This document shows, one piece after another, positions 50,725 to 59,870 of a stretch of 64,000 bases of DNA; within the stretch, counting starts at the first letter, position 1; each line of letters opens with the position of its first letter. The position numbers were made by a program, and so were the translations under genes. The stretch comes from M3007 sp965249785 (GTDB taxonomy: Bacteria; Bacteroidota; Bacteroidia; Chitinophagales; Saprospiraceae): the NCBI GenBank assembly GCA_965249785.1, contig CBDFMU010000026.1, positions 1-64,000 of the forward strand. Reading direction: 5' to 3'. A model generated the notes under the pieces. The model saw only the letters and a list, made by a program, of their open reading frames with translations. It had not been told where the DNA came from and searched no databases.

Positions 50725-50880
50725 TCAATGTTTTATGATTAATTTGCCAATATAGTCCTTTATTTTGAAAAGGTAGAAACCATTAGGCAGTTGCTGCGTG
50801 GAAATGGTCAATTCTGATTGTCCGGCAGGATAAATGCCTCGTTGCATCAAGCGGCCAGTGGCATCGTGTACAAGTGCCAT
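50725..50880 (-). pseudogene. C-terminal T9SS sorting tail separated by a frameshift
   Basis: In the -1 frame after the premature stop of the 50847-52514 gene the minus strand reads ALVHDATGRLMQRGIYPAG, then LTISTQQLPNGFYLF and KIKDYIGKLIIKH, ending TGA at 50727-50725. This is a typical type A sorting domain of the type IX secretion system (ATGR...LPNGFY pattern). It needs one more base between about 50880 and 50893, where a C4 run (50888-50891) lies. Without it the protein would lose its export tag. Confidence 0.85.
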
Positions 50881-52514
50881 TCGGTTTCCCCTGAATTGGC
50901 AGCATTTATTACCCGAAAATAATCTTGCGCCGGGTTGGGCAACAAGGAGAAATGCTCATTATTCGGCGTATGGATGTCTACCAAAAAATAATCTGGAATA
51001 CAGTAGTAGTCATCTTCATGGTGAGTATCGGGCATATTATTAGGCGCGGAGGTCCAGAAACAATGTTCATTGGCCAGGCTAGACTGCCGCTGCAATACTA
51101 AATTACCAAAATCCAGCCACATGGAGGCTCCAGGTGCCAGATTCAGATTAGTGTATCTGTGTTGCAGGTGTGCGCTATGGAAACAAATCCCAATTCTATC
51201 TTCTTCATAACCAAAATTCAGACACACCTCCTGTAAAAGGACATTCCCTTTATTCGTAATTTCTATCTGAAAATCGCCCCCTTCAATGGTATAATAGGGA
51301 GGCTGTGAAGGGTCAGAGGAGGCATACTGAACAGTGTACACTGGCGCCAGTTTTATAATTTCCGTCACCGCTGCGTTTGAACTATCGTTGGAAGGAGTTG
51401 GAGAAAGTCCACTGAAAGTGCGTACCCACAAATGTTGGGTTTGGAATCCCAATATAGAGGAAAAGGAAGGATCATTGGGGGTGCTTTTCGGCCCGGAGCC
51501 ATCCGCTCCTGCTATTACAACCGTATCATTTTGTACAGCTAGTGAATGACCCCTCAACCACCAATCGGGCATGGGTATTTCCACCGGATTTTGACCTGAA
51601 AAGTCCGTTTTGCGCAGCCAGTTTTGTCCCATATTACGGCCTAACGCATAAAGCCCGTCATTGGCAATAGCTACTTGTCGCAGCCCTTTCCAATCCTGTG
51701 AGTCAATTAAAATATCCTGGGTTAAAGATGGACTGTATCTTTCTAGCTGGGCACTCGCCGCTGTCAGGTTGATGGTATAATACCAGCCATTAGGGGCAAA
51801 CCCCTGGCCAGATCTCCACCCACTCCCATCTACCAAAATGCTATTTTCCAATAGATAGACTGGAGCATTTGGTCCATTACTTTGTTTCCAAATCTGCAGT
51901 TTATTATGATTGCACAGCAATAAATCTTCTGTTCCAGGCAGCAGCGCAAAAAAGTCAATATATGCATCTGGGTCAAATCCGGATAAATTAGCTCTCCAGA
52001 TAATGGCTCCGGTGTTGGCATTGATTTTCCAAAGACGATTGTGGTAACAACCTAGCAAATGACCGTCTGGACCAACTTGCCAGATAGAAGGCAACTTTTC
52101 TCCGGCAATTTCTCCCTGTAAACTCCACTCAAGCGCACCAGAAACAGTATATTTTTGCAAAATTGCTTGGTCATTACTGTAATCACAGCCGCCTCGATAT
52201 ACAGCAATAATAAAACTGTTATCGTCCACCACGTGTGCTTCCAGTCCATAATACCTTTCCGTAGGCGGCAGGGGAAGCACCTGCTTTAGCAAGGTTTGGT
52301 GGTTCCGATCAAAAATAACCGCGAAAATGCTGTCTGCGCCATAATCATCGGAATATTGCATAAGCTTACCTACCACTAACCACCGGCCATCGCCGATGGG
52401 CAGCACCTTTTCAGGTTCGGTAAAAGAATAAAAAGGATAATCCCGATCAACAATCTGAGCAGAGAGCGCGGTAGACAGCAATAAGAGGGAAAAAATGGGT
52501 AAAAGGGTTTTCAT
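50847..52514 (-). CDS. exported beta-propeller-like protein, T9SS cargo (frameshifted at the end)
   Basis: A 555-residue protein with a signal peptide (MKTLLPIFSLLLLSTALSAQ) and a PQQ/WD-like repeat region (GRWLVVGKLMQ, HNRLWKINANTGAIIWRA, NGWYYTIN) that suggests a beta-propeller, then a CARDB-like part (YTIEGGDFQIEITNKGNVLL). It ends FSLLPNPAQDYFRV... and stops early at 50847. The NPAQD motif starts a T9SS type A tail, which goes on in the other frame (see 50725-50880). The restored gene spans 50725-52514. The ATG at 52514 is preferred over the longer frame from 52565. Confidence 0.8.
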   Translation of the reverse strand: MKTLLPIFSLLLLSTALSAQIVDRDYPFYSFTEPEKVLPIGDGRWLVVGKLMQYSDDYGADSIFAVIFDRNHQTLLKQVLPLPPTERYYGLEAHVVDDNSFIIAVYRGGCDYSNDQAILQKYTVSGALEWSLQGEIAGEKLPSIWQVGPDGHLLGCYHNRLWKINANTGAIIWRANLSGFDPDAYIDFFALLPGTEDLLLCNHNKLQIWKQSNGPNAPVYLLENSILVDGSGWRSGQGFAPNGWYYTINLTAASAQLERYSPSLTQDILIDSQDWKGLRQVAIANDGLYALGRNMGQNWLRKTDFSGQNPVEIPMPDWWLRGHSLAVQNDTVVIAGADGSGPKSTPNDPSFSSILGFQTQHLWVRTFSGLSPTPSNDSSNAAVTEIIKLAPVYTVQYASSDPSQPPYYTIEGGDFQIEITNKGNVLLQEVCLNFGYEEDRIGICFHSAHLQHRYTNLNLAPGASMWLDFGNLVLQRQSSLANEHCFWTSAPNNMPDTHHEDDYYCIPDYFLVDIHTPNNEHFSLLPNPAQDYFRVINAANSGETEWHLYTMPLAA

Positions 52515-52609
52515 GGGACTTGTTTTTAGGTGATTATCAATTGTCGCCTCAAGTATATTTCTCAAAATTGTTTTTTGTTAAAATAAAATAGACTCTGTCA
52601 AGTAGGGAC

Positions 52610-52655
52610 AAAAAAATAGCAATTGATGAGTGTAATCACCAACTGCTATTTTTTT
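52610..52655 (-). terminator. terminator of fumC
   Basis: AAAAAAATAGCA (52610-52621) pairs with TGCTATTTTTTT (52644-52655), with inner TTG.TGA / TCA.CAA pairing. On the minus strand it lies 35 bases after the fumC stop and is followed by T7. It is nearly symmetrical, so it may also work in the plus direction. Confidence 0.88.
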
Positions 52656-52690
52656 GTTTTCGGCGGCTAAACCCGCTGGTACGGTTAATT

Positions 52691-54085
52691 TTACCGTCCG
52701 ACCATTTCTTCCGGCTTCACCCAGGCATCAAATTCTTCCGCCGTCACATAGCCCAACCGAACCGCTGTTTCTTTCAACGTGGAACCTTCTTTATGCGCCG
52801 TTTGAGCGATTTCCGCCGCTTTATAGTACCCGATTTTGGTATTCAAAGCCGTCACTAGCATCAGCGAATTCTGGACGTGTTTAGCAATGTTTTCGCGGAT
52901 TGGTTCGATACCCACCGCGCATTTATCATTGAACGACACGCAGGCTTCACCAATTAGTCGGGCCGAATGCAGAAAATTGTAGATCATCACTGGCTTGAAC
53001 ACGTTCAATTCAAAATGGCCCATGGAGCCGCCAACATTGATGGCCACGTCATTGCCCAACACCTGTGCCACCACCATCGTGAGGGCTTCGCATTGCGTCG
53101 GATTCACTTTGCCGGGCATAATACTGGAGCCGGGTTCGTTGTCGGGAATATGGATTTCGCCGATGCCGGAACGCGGGCCGGACGAAAGCATCCGCACGTC
53201 ATTGGCGATCTTCATCAGGCTGACGGCCACGGTTTTAAGTGCACCGTGGGCTTCCACAATACCATCGTGAGCAGCCAAAGCCTCAAACTTGTTGGGAGCC
53301 GTTATGAAAGGCAGGCCAGTCAATTCGGCGATGTGGCGAGCCACATTTTCCGAATAGCCCGGCGGCGTATTGATGCCAGTACCGACCGCCGTGCCACCGA
53401 GGGCCAACTCGCTCAGATGTTCGAGCGAATTGCGGATGGTGCGCAGCCCATGATTTAATTGAGATACATAACCGCTGAATTCCTGACCGAAAGTGAGCGG
53501 CGTAGCATCCATGAAGTGGGTACGCCCGATTTTCACCACATCCATAAAGGCCTCGGATTTGGCTTGTAGTGTGTCGCGCAGTTTTTCCAATCCCGGAATG
53601 GTCACTTCCACCAGCATTTTATAGGCCGCAATGTGCATAGCTGTTGGAAAGGTGTCGTTGGAAGACTGCGACTTATTCACATCATCGTTGGGATGCACCG
53701 ATTTTTTCTCGTCGGTCAGTTGGCCGCCGCCAAGTACGTGGGCGCGGTAAGCGATCACCTCATTGGCATTCATGTTGCTTTGGGTGCCGGAGCCGGTTTG
53801 CCAAACCACGAGGGGAAATTGATCGTCCAGTTTGCCCGCCAGTATTTCATCACAAACCTGACCGATGCTATTGCTTTTTTCCTGGCTCAATATGCCCGCT
53901 TCCAGGTTCGTTAGTGCGGCGGCTTTTTTCAAATAAGCAAAGGCGCGGATGATCTCGATGGGCATCCGGTTAGTAGCGCGGGCAATGTCAAAATTCTCGA
54001 TGGAGCGCTGGGTCTGTGCGCCCCAATACACGTCAGCGGGCACTTGCACCTGGCCCATGGTGTCTTTTTCGATGCGGTAGTTCAT
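52691..54085 (-). CDS. fumC: fumarate hydratase class II
   Basis: A 464-residue tetrameric fumarase that interconverts fumarate and malate in the citric acid cycle. The signature GSSIMPGKVNPT is present, as are MNANEVIAYRA, TFPTAMHIAA and the substrate stretch GRTHFMDATPLTFGQEFSG in pieces. No iron-sulfur cluster is needed. Length is normal. It stands alone with its own terminator. Confidence 0.96.
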   Translation of the reverse strand: MNYRIEKDTMGQVQVPADVYWGAQTQRSIENFDIARATNRMPIEIIRAFAYLKKAAALTNLEAGILSQEKSNSIGQVCDEILAGKLDDQFPLVVWQTGSGTQSNMNANEVIAYRAHVLGGGQLTDEKKSVHPNDDVNKSQSSNDTFPTAMHIAAYKMLVEVTIPGLEKLRDTLQAKSEAFMDVVKIGRTHFMDATPLTFGQEFSGYVSQLNHGLRTIRNSLEHLSELALGGTAVGTGINTPPGYSENVARHIAELTGLPFITAPNKFEALAAHDGIVEAHGALKTVAVSLMKIANDVRMLSSGPRSGIGEIHIPDNEPGSSIMPGKVNPTQCEALTMVVAQVLGNDVAINVGGSMGHFELNVFKPVMIYNFLHSARLIGEACVSFNDKCAVGIEPIRENIAKHVQNSLMLVTALNTKIGYYKAAEIAQTAHKEGSTLKETAVRLGYVTAEEFDAWVKPEEMVGR

Positions 54086-54426
54086 GTAAATAATGTAGTC
54101 AGTGTAATGTGATCAATATGCGTTACATCGTCTGTCATTTTCAGAAGATCGGGTAAAAGTAGGTTGCCGAAAAAATTTAGAGACTATGTGGCAGTGCCAA
54201 TTCATTAAAAAGTTTCTGAACACCCTACAAAAACCATATTTTTAGCAAGAAAGTCGACATTGTTGGTAAGCAGGTCGGCTAATATAGCTTTCAAAACGAA
54301 AGTTGGCTGAATACAGCGATTTGTGACCAATACTGACGAAAAATTTGCCTTTATCTGCAACCCGTTTATAAGCAGTTGGTTTTGCCACATAAAGACACCA
54401 TCAAAGCTTATCGCTTGTAGTAAAAT
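54086..54426. other. 340-base gap between fumC and the LytTR gene
   Basis: No gene, RNA motif or clear repeat was found. A one-mismatch -7 box for fumC (TACTTTTA on the minus strand) lies near 54155. No TAnnTTTG box was found for the LytTR gene. Confidence 0.4.
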
Positions 54427-55176
54427 ATGAAAATTCTCCTCATCGAAGATGAATTACCTGCCGCCAAGCAGCTCACCAAAATGCTGCTGGCCCATACGCC
54501 CACTTTCCAGATCATCGAGACGCTGGATTCAGTAGAAAGTGCTGTGCGCTGGCTGCGCCACTTTCCTGCGCCTGACCTGATTTTCATGGATATTCAGATC
54601 GCCGATGGACTGAGTTTTGACATTTTCCGGCAGGTAAATGTGACGGCTCCGGTTATTTTTACCACTGCTTTCGATCACTACGCAGTACAGGCTTTTCGAG
54701 TCAATGCTATTGATTATCTATTAAAACCTATTGATCCAGACGACCTGAATGCCGCACTAGCGAAGATAGCAAGTCAACGCGCGAAGTCTGTGCCCTTCGA
54801 CTTTGCTACATTAGCGCAGTTCTTCCAAAAAGAACGCTACAAAGACCGTTTTTTGGTAAAAAACGGGCAGCAATTGACCTTTCTCGCCGCTGCGGACATT
54901 GCTTTTTTCCGCTCCGGCGACGGCTTGACGCAGGCCTTTACTTTTGCCGGAAAAAAGTTTTTTATAGAAAATACACTGGAAGAACTAGAACGTTTGCTGG
55001 ACCCACACGACTTTTTTCGCATCAGTCGAAACATGACGTTGCGACTCAATGCGCTTTCTAAAATACATCCACATTTGAATGGCCGCTTAAAACTGGAACT
55101 TAGTCCCGCTGCTCCCGAAGAGGTATTTGTGAGTAGAGAGCGGGTAGCGGAATTTAAGGCTTGGCTAGGTAGTTAA
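54427..55176 (+). CDS. LytTR-type response regulator
   Basis: A 249-residue protein: receiver domain (about 1-120; acidic pocket EDE, phospho-acceptor Asp in PDLIFMDIQIADG at about residue 57, lysine in YLLKPIDPDD) and a LytTR DNA-binding domain (about 145-245; FLVKNGQQLTFLAAADIAFF, HDFFRISRNMTLRLNAL). These regulators usually have a partner LytS/YehU-type kinase next door; none is here. A small lipoprotein gene converges 12 bases away. Confidence 0.92.
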   Translation: MKILLIEDELPAAKQLTKMLLAHTPTFQIIETLDSVESAVRWLRHFPAPDLIFMDIQIADGLSFDIFRQVNVTAPVIFTTAFDHYAVQAFRVNAIDYLLKPIDPDDLNAALAKIASQRAKSVPFDFATLAQFFQKERYKDRFLVKNGQQLTFLAAADIAFFRSGDGLTQAFTFAGKKFFIENTLEELERLLDPHDFFRISRNMTLRLNALSKIHPHLNGRLKLELSPAAPEEVFVSRERVAEFKAWLGS

Positions 55177-55188
55177 CTAGAAATAAAA

Positions 55189-55448
55189 TCAGTTTTTCTT
55201 TAAATTAGTACTATTACGAATCACCGTCGCGCTATCTGGATAACTAATTGCTTCGCCCCGGCAATTGGTGAAATACACATCGTGACCATCCCAAAAGCGA
55301 TAAACCTTACAACCATCGTATTCAAAAGATATTCGACATTATAAGTCTGGTTGTTTTTGGGAGGTGCTTTAGAAATAGGGACGCCTACACTGCAAGCACT
55401 TAGCGCAAGGAAGAAATTTAATAGAGGTAGAAGAAGGTTGTTTTTCAT
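55189..55448 (-). pseudogene. small lipoprotein gene with a frameshift
   Basis: The first frame starts MKNNLLLPLLNFFLALSACS (lipobox), reads as far as QTYNVEYL and then becomes random, stopping at 55221. In the -1 frame the protein goes on: FEYDGCKVYRFWDGHDVYFT, NCRGEAISYPDSATVIRN, to TGA at 55191-55189. This is like the small DUF4884-type lipoproteins of Bacteroidota. One more A in the A4 run (55324-55327) would restore YLFEYDGCK. Restored, it is about 86 residues. Confidence 0.8.
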
Positions 55449-55490
55449 GGGGAAATAGATTTGGTGAAATAATCTCCAAATCTAACCCAA

Positions 55491-55530
55491 GCCGCCCGAC
55501 AGTACAAGACTGCCGGGCGGCTTTATTATT
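55491..55530. terminator. hairpin terminator next to recQ
   Basis: GCCGCCCG (55491-55498) pairs with CGGGCGGC (55514-55521), inner CAGT/ACTG. TTTATTATT follows on the plus side; on the minus side TTGGGTTAG. It lies 34 bases after the recQ stop and may also stop plus-strand read-through from the LytTR gene. Confidence 0.8.
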
Positions 55531-55554
55531 AGTTTAACCTTTAATATTGCTATA

Positions 55555-57765
55555 CTAATTTGCAAAATCGCTCAAAAACTTGATCCGCATCAACTGGATT
55601 TCCTCCCAGGTAATTTCATCATCGCGCAACTCTTTGAAAGCCGTATCAATATCGTCGGTTTCTGCTTCCTTGAAGTATTCAATTACTGCATCCCGAACAT
55701 ATTCATCCACGTGCTTATTCAAGTAGTAATCCAGTCTGATTTTAGTCCCCGAATTAACGATCATATCCATTTCCTCCATTAGTTCCGGCATAGTCAGATC
55801 GGTGGAGATGGCAATATCTTCGAGCGGTATTTTGCGGTCGATGCACTGAATAATAGACACTTTGGTTTTCGACTTGTTGGCCACCGTCTTAATGGTAATA
55901 TCCATCGGCCGCTCGATCTCGTTCTCTTCGCAGTACTTTTTGATAGCATCCACAAAAGGTTGACCGTATTTCTGGGCTTTGCCCTGCGACACACCGACAA
56001 TCTTGGCCATATCCTCCATATTAATAGGATATTGCGTGGCCATTTCTTCCAAAGAAGGATCCTGGAAAATAATGTACGGCGGCAGGTTTTGCTTCTTCGC
56101 AATACTCTTGCGCAGGTCTTTCAGCAAATTCATCAGCGGCTCATCTAACACAGCGGTTCCGCCTTTATCATCGTCAAAATCGTATTCTCCGTCTTCGTAA
56201 TCGTGGTTAATAGTGATTTGCATTGGAGTCGGATTTTTCAGGTATGCTTTCCCAATATCCGACACTTTCAATAAACCAAACTGCTCGATCTCCTTGTAAA
56301 TCAGGTTGTTAATCATCGCGTGCCGGAAAATGGAACTCCAAAAGTTCTCGTCGCGGTCATCACCAACACCATAATTATCAAGATCCACGAAGCGGAAATC
56401 CTTCATTTCCTTGGTCTCGCGGCCCATAATGAAGTCCATTACAGTCTTCATTAAGTAGTTCTCGTTCAAATCAAGAATACTCTGCACCACGGCCACCACC
56501 TCTTTCTGCACCTCTATTTTTTCCTTCGGATTCTTGCAGTTGTCACACATTTTGTGGCAATCCTCCTCCTTATATTCTTCGCCAAAATAATGCAACAGGA
56601 ATCGGCGACGGCAAGCGGCAGTTTCGGCGTAAGCCACGACTTCCTGCATCAGTTGCGCCCCCATTTCGCGCTCGGCGACGGGTTTATCACGCAGGAATTT
56701 TTCGAGCCGCAGAATATCGGCATAATTATAAAAAGCCACACATTTGCCCGCCAAACCATCACGTCCAGCCCGACCTGTTTCCTGATAATAGTTTTCAATC
56801 GACTTCGGCATATCGTAGTGCATCACGAAACGCACGTCGGGCTTGTCGATACCCATCCCAAAAGCAATGGTGGCACAGATGACGTCAATTTCTTCCATCA
56901 GGAAATCATCCTGCGTTTTGGAGCGAAGTTTCGGATCGAGACCAGCGTGATAAGGTGCTGCTTTGATGTCATTGACCAACAGCACTTGGGCCAAATCTTC
57001 CGCCGTCTTACGGTTTTGCACGTAAATAATGCCCGATTCGTTGCGAAATTCTTCTTTGATCAATTGAATGATCTGCCGCACCGTCTGCTCCTTTTTGACT
57101 TTCGGGCGAATTTCGTAGAACAGATTATCGCGATTGAACGACGACATAAACGTGTTCTCCGCCGTCATGTCCAGGTTTTTCAGGATGTCCTGTTGTACCT
57201 TAGGCGTAGCGGTCGCCGTGAGGGCCATAATTGGCACATCGCGGGCAATAGCATCGAGCATCACGCGGATACGGCGATATTCCGGGCGGAAATCGTGACC
57301 CCACTCGGAAATACAGTGCGCTTCGTCTACTGCGACAAAGGAAATGTTGCTATTTTGAAAAAATTCAATGTTTTCTTCTTTGGTCAGGGTTTCCGGAGCC
57401 ACGTACAGAACTTTCGTTCGTCCGTCCGTAATATCCTGTTTCACTTTTTTCATCTGCGCTTTGGTCAGCGAAGAGTTCAAAAAGTGGGCGACTTCATCTT
57501 CTTTGGAATAACTGCGAATGCTGTCCACCTGGTTTTTCATCAGGGCAATGAGCGGACTGATCACGATGGCCGTGCCGGGGAGCATCAGGGCCGGTAATTG
57601 GTAGCACAAACTTTTGCCGCCGCCGGTAGGCATGATGACAAAAGTGTCTTTTCCGTCGAGCAGGCTTTGGATTATAGTGTCTTGTTCCGCTTTAAAAGCA
57701 TCAAATCCGAAATACTTCTGTAAATGGTCGAGCAACGTCATTGGCTCAGTGGAAATGGCAGTCAT
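55555..57765 (-). CDS. recQ: ATP-dependent DNA helicase RecQ
   Basis: A 736-residue 3'-5' helicase with Walker A GGGKSLCYQLPAL (motif I), the DEAH box VDEAHCISEWGHDFRPEYRR, motif VI (QETGRAGRDG), a zinc-binding RQC region with cysteines (AACRRR... HKMCDNCKNPKE) and a C-terminal HRDC-like and additional helical part. The length is the longer Bacteroidota form. It works in recombination and fork repair. A well-formed promoter (58065-58094) lies 300 bases upstream, so the mRNA leader is unusually long. Confidence 0.95.
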   Translation of the reverse strand: MTAISTEPMTLLDHLQKYFGFDAFKAEQDTIIQSLLDGKDTFVIMPTGGGKSLCYQLPALMLPGTAIVISPLIALMKNQVDSIRSYSKEDEVAHFLNSSLTKAQMKKVKQDITDGRTKVLYVAPETLTKEENIEFFQNSNISFVAVDEAHCISEWGHDFRPEYRRIRVMLDAIARDVPIMALTATATPKVQQDILKNLDMTAENTFMSSFNRDNLFYEIRPKVKKEQTVRQIIQLIKEEFRNESGIIYVQNRKTAEDLAQVLLVNDIKAAPYHAGLDPKLRSKTQDDFLMEEIDVICATIAFGMGIDKPDVRFVMHYDMPKSIENYYQETGRAGRDGLAGKCVAFYNYADILRLEKFLRDKPVAEREMGAQLMQEVVAYAETAACRRRFLLHYFGEEYKEEDCHKMCDNCKNPKEKIEVQKEVVAVVQSILDLNENYLMKTVMDFIMGRETKEMKDFRFVDLDNYGVGDDRDENFWSSIFRHAMINNLIYKEIEQFGLLKVSDIGKAYLKNPTPMQITINHDYEDGEYDFDDDKGGTAVLDEPLMNLLKDLRKSIAKKQNLPPYIIFQDPSLEEMATQYPINMEDMAKIVGVSQGKAQKYGQPFVDAIKKYCEENEIERPMDITIKTVANKSKTKVSIIQCIDRKIPLEDIAISTDLTMPELMEEMDMIVNSGTKIRLDYYLNKHVDEYVRDAVIEYFKEAETDDIDTAFKELRDDEITWEEIQLMRIKFLSDFAN

Positions 57766-58064
57766 TCTTCTCTTCGATTAATTTTTTTGCCAGGCAGGGA
57801 AACTTCCGTGTCGTTATTTTTTAAGAAAAGCCCTTCCCAAATAAAGGAAAAGAGCGGTGGATCAAGTATAAATTTGGTTTACAGGTAATTGCCAGCGTCA
57901 CATGAGGTTTTCCGCCGATGAAAGTAAGAATTTTTGAAGAACTTCATTTCTATCCAACATTTTTTTGGACGAAATTTCATTTTTCCATTTCTAACTCCCG
58001 TCACAGCTGTGTCCCCAATTTCTGGTTGACTTGGCCACGCATGGTGTTTTTTTCAAAAAGCCGT
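57766..58064 (-). other. long leader of recQ
   Basis: About 290 bases between the promoter and the recQ ATG. Two small open frames lie in it: MRGQVNQKLGTQL (starts near 58043) and one of 33 codons (57980-57879; MKFRPKKCWIEMKFFKNSYF...). Neither is recognised, and I see no known riboswitch. They could be upstream ORFs that affect recQ translation or chance frames. Confidence 0.4.
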
Positions 58065-58094
58065 CAAAGATAGAAGAATAAATATGAAAACAAA
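58065..58094 (-). promoter_or_regulatory. promoter of recQ
   Basis: On the minus strand TTTG (58094-58091), an 18-base spacer, then TATCTTTG (58072-58065) fit the -33/-7 pattern exactly. Confidence 0.72.
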
Positions 58095-58365
58095 AGCAAG
58101 CTTTTATCGAAAATTTTTCAACCGAAAATTTATTGTTCCGTCAAATGTTTGGAAAAGTAGGTCTTTGGGGAACGATTTCGGAATAAAAAATTGTTGATTG
58201 GAACTTCGTTTGCCACCCCTTTCCCAATGGTCGCTCTTTTTGTACAGATTGAAAACTGTTAAAAAATAACGGAATAATGTTTGGCAAGTAATGTAGAATA
58301 CCGAAACCCTTGTATTTGAAGGAGTTAATGTGGGCTTTTTTAAAAATGATCGCTTGGGCAGGCCG

Positions 58366-58399
58366 TTGCTTAAAACCTGTTCGACTGGACGTAATTTTG
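58366..58399 (+). promoter_or_regulatory. promoter of kdsD
   Basis: TTG (58366-58368), a 23-base spacer and TAATTTTG (58392-58399) fit the pattern. The box is inside the longer open frame that starts with a GTG at 58330, so it supports the ATG at 58420. Confidence 0.65.
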
Positions 58400-58419
58400 C
58401 CGCGCTTTTATCCAAAAAT

Positions 58420-59403
58420 ATGTATCCAGAAAAAACGTCTACTCTGCTCGCTATCGCCCAACAAACCATCCGCATCGAAGCCGAGGCATTGCTGGCTCTG
58501 GCCGACGCGCTGGACGATACACCCGATTTCGAAACCTGTGTAAATGCCATCGCCGCTTCGCCGGGCCGACTGGTGCTAACAGGCATTGGTAAGAGTGCCA
58601 TTGTGGCTCAAAAGATCGTTGCTACCCTCAATTCGACAGGTACGCCCGCGCTGTTCCTGCACGCCGCCGATGCTATTCACGGCGATTTGGGCATGATTGG
58701 CCCGCACGACTACGTGCTTTGTCTCTCCAAAAGCGGCGAAACGGAGGAAATTAGGGTGCTGATTCCCCTACTCAAAAGTTTCGGCAATCCGCTGATCGCT
58801 ATGACCGCCAACCGCCAAAGTACACTGGCTCGTCAGGCCGATTATCTGCTTTGGACACCCATTACGCAAGAAGCCGACCCGCATAACCTCGCGCCCACCG
58901 CCAGTACAACTTCTCAAATGGCCCTCGGCGATGCACTGGCCATCGCCCTGCTTTCTCATAAAGGCTTCTCTACCAATGATTTCGCCAAGTTTCATCCCGG
59001 TGGTGCTTTGGGCAAACAACTCTATTTGCGGGTGCGCGATTTGTACACTTTGCATGGGCGGCCTGTCGTCGGCCCGGATACGATGCTGCGCGAAGTGATT
59101 ATGGAAATCTCTTCCAAACGACTCGGTGCAGCAGCCGTGCTGGATGCCGAGGGGCAGTTGCTCGGCATCGTCACCGATGGTGATCTTCGCCGGATGCTGG
59201 AACGGGAGTCGGTAGACTATGGCACGTTGTGCGCCAAAGATTTGCTGACCCCGGCACCCAAATGTATTCCCCCCGATGCCTTAGCGGTAGATGCGCTGGT
59301 ACTGCTTCGCCAATACGCTATCAGTCAATTAGTTGTAATGGAAGAAGGGCAATATCTGGGCATGATTCACCTGCACGATCTGGTGCGCGAAGGGCTGCTT
59401 TGA
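58420..59403 (+). CDS. kdsD: arabinose-5-phosphate isomerase (KpsF/GutQ/KdsD family)
   Basis: A 327-residue enzyme that makes D-arabinose-5-phosphate from ribulose-5-phosphate for KDO in lipopolysaccharide. An N-terminal SIS domain (GRLVLTGIGKSAIVAQKIVATL, SGETEEIRVLIP) is followed by FAKFHPGGALGKQL and two CBS domains (RLGAAAVLDAEGQLLGIVTDGDLRR). It starts at the ATG at 58420; the 30 residues before it do not fit the family. It meets the next gene tail to tail with 2 bases between stop codons. Confidence 0.92.
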   Translation: MYPEKTSTLLAIAQQTIRIEAEALLALADALDDTPDFETCVNAIAASPGRLVLTGIGKSAIVAQKIVATLNSTGTPALFLHAADAIHGDLGMIGPHDYVLCLSKSGETEEIRVLIPLLKSFGNPLIAMTANRQSTLARQADYLLWTPITQEADPHNLAPTASTTSQMALGDALAIALLSHKGFSTNDFAKFHPGGALGKQLYLRVRDLYTLHGRPVVGPDTMLREVIMEISSKRLGAAAVLDAEGQLLGIVTDGDLRRMLERESVDYGTLCAKDLLTPAPKCIPPDALAVDALVLLRQYAISQLVVMEEGQYLGMIHLHDLVREGLL

Positions 59404-59405
59404 GG

Positions 59406-59702
59406 TCACATTTCAATAAATATTTCTCCATCATCTTGCAGCCACAACCGCACCGTTGGGAAACGGAACATGATATTGGAAAATAGAATGTGGAAGTCCT
59501 CGGCGTTGATATTGGGCGTATCGGCAGGATTGCGGTGCAAGTCCATCAATCGGTGAAAAATATTTTCTGGGATTTGGCTGTCCCAACTCAGGGCTTTTAA
59601 CTGGATTTGCAGCGGGGAACTTTTCAGCGTAGCCAAATAAAATTCCAGCAGCCGGGACAGGTAAAATTTATCCTGAATTCTTTGGGGATAGAGGCGACGC
59701 AT
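59406..59702 (-). CDS. conserved hypothetical protein
   Basis: A 98-residue protein I cannot name: MRRLYPQRIQDKFYLSRLLE, LKALSWDSQIPENIFHRLMD, NINAEDFHILFSNIMF, VRLWLQDDGEIFIEM. It is soluble, mixed charged and probably alpha/beta. Codon structure is regular and the start at 59702 is the only good ATG; the longer frame to 59744 crosses short GATGAAGTATGA repeats. Nothing in the context gives a function. Confidence 0.6.
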   Translation of the reverse strand: MRRLYPQRIQDKFYLSRLLEFYLATLKSSPLQIQLKALSWDSQIPENIFHRLMDLHRNPADTPNINAEDFHILFSNIMFRFPTVRLWLQDDGEIFIEM

Positions 59703-59786
59703 GGTGAACGATGAAGTATGAGCGATGAAGTATGAACTATTCAACCCATTGAATTCCGCTGATTACACGGTAGGTTGTGCGTATTT

Positions 59787-59858
59787 GAAGAGGCGAGCAT
59801 TCGATCAATTACATGATTATCAATCACTTTGATCGAACACTCAAATACTCGCCTCCTC
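59787..59858. repeat. intergenic palindromic repeat, copy 2 (GAGG...CCTC type)
   Basis: Left end GAGGCGAGCATTCGATCAAT and right end GATCGAACACTCAAATACTC then GCCTC form an imperfect palindrome (GAGGCGAG.ATT / AAT..CTCGCCTC). It shares several words with the element at 181-260. Confidence 0.7.
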
Positions 59859-59870
59859 AACAAATCAATA

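Noticed and set aside
56554..57597. 347-codon plus-strand frame opposite recQ
   Set aside because: Antisense to the helicase core; no domain and no promoter.
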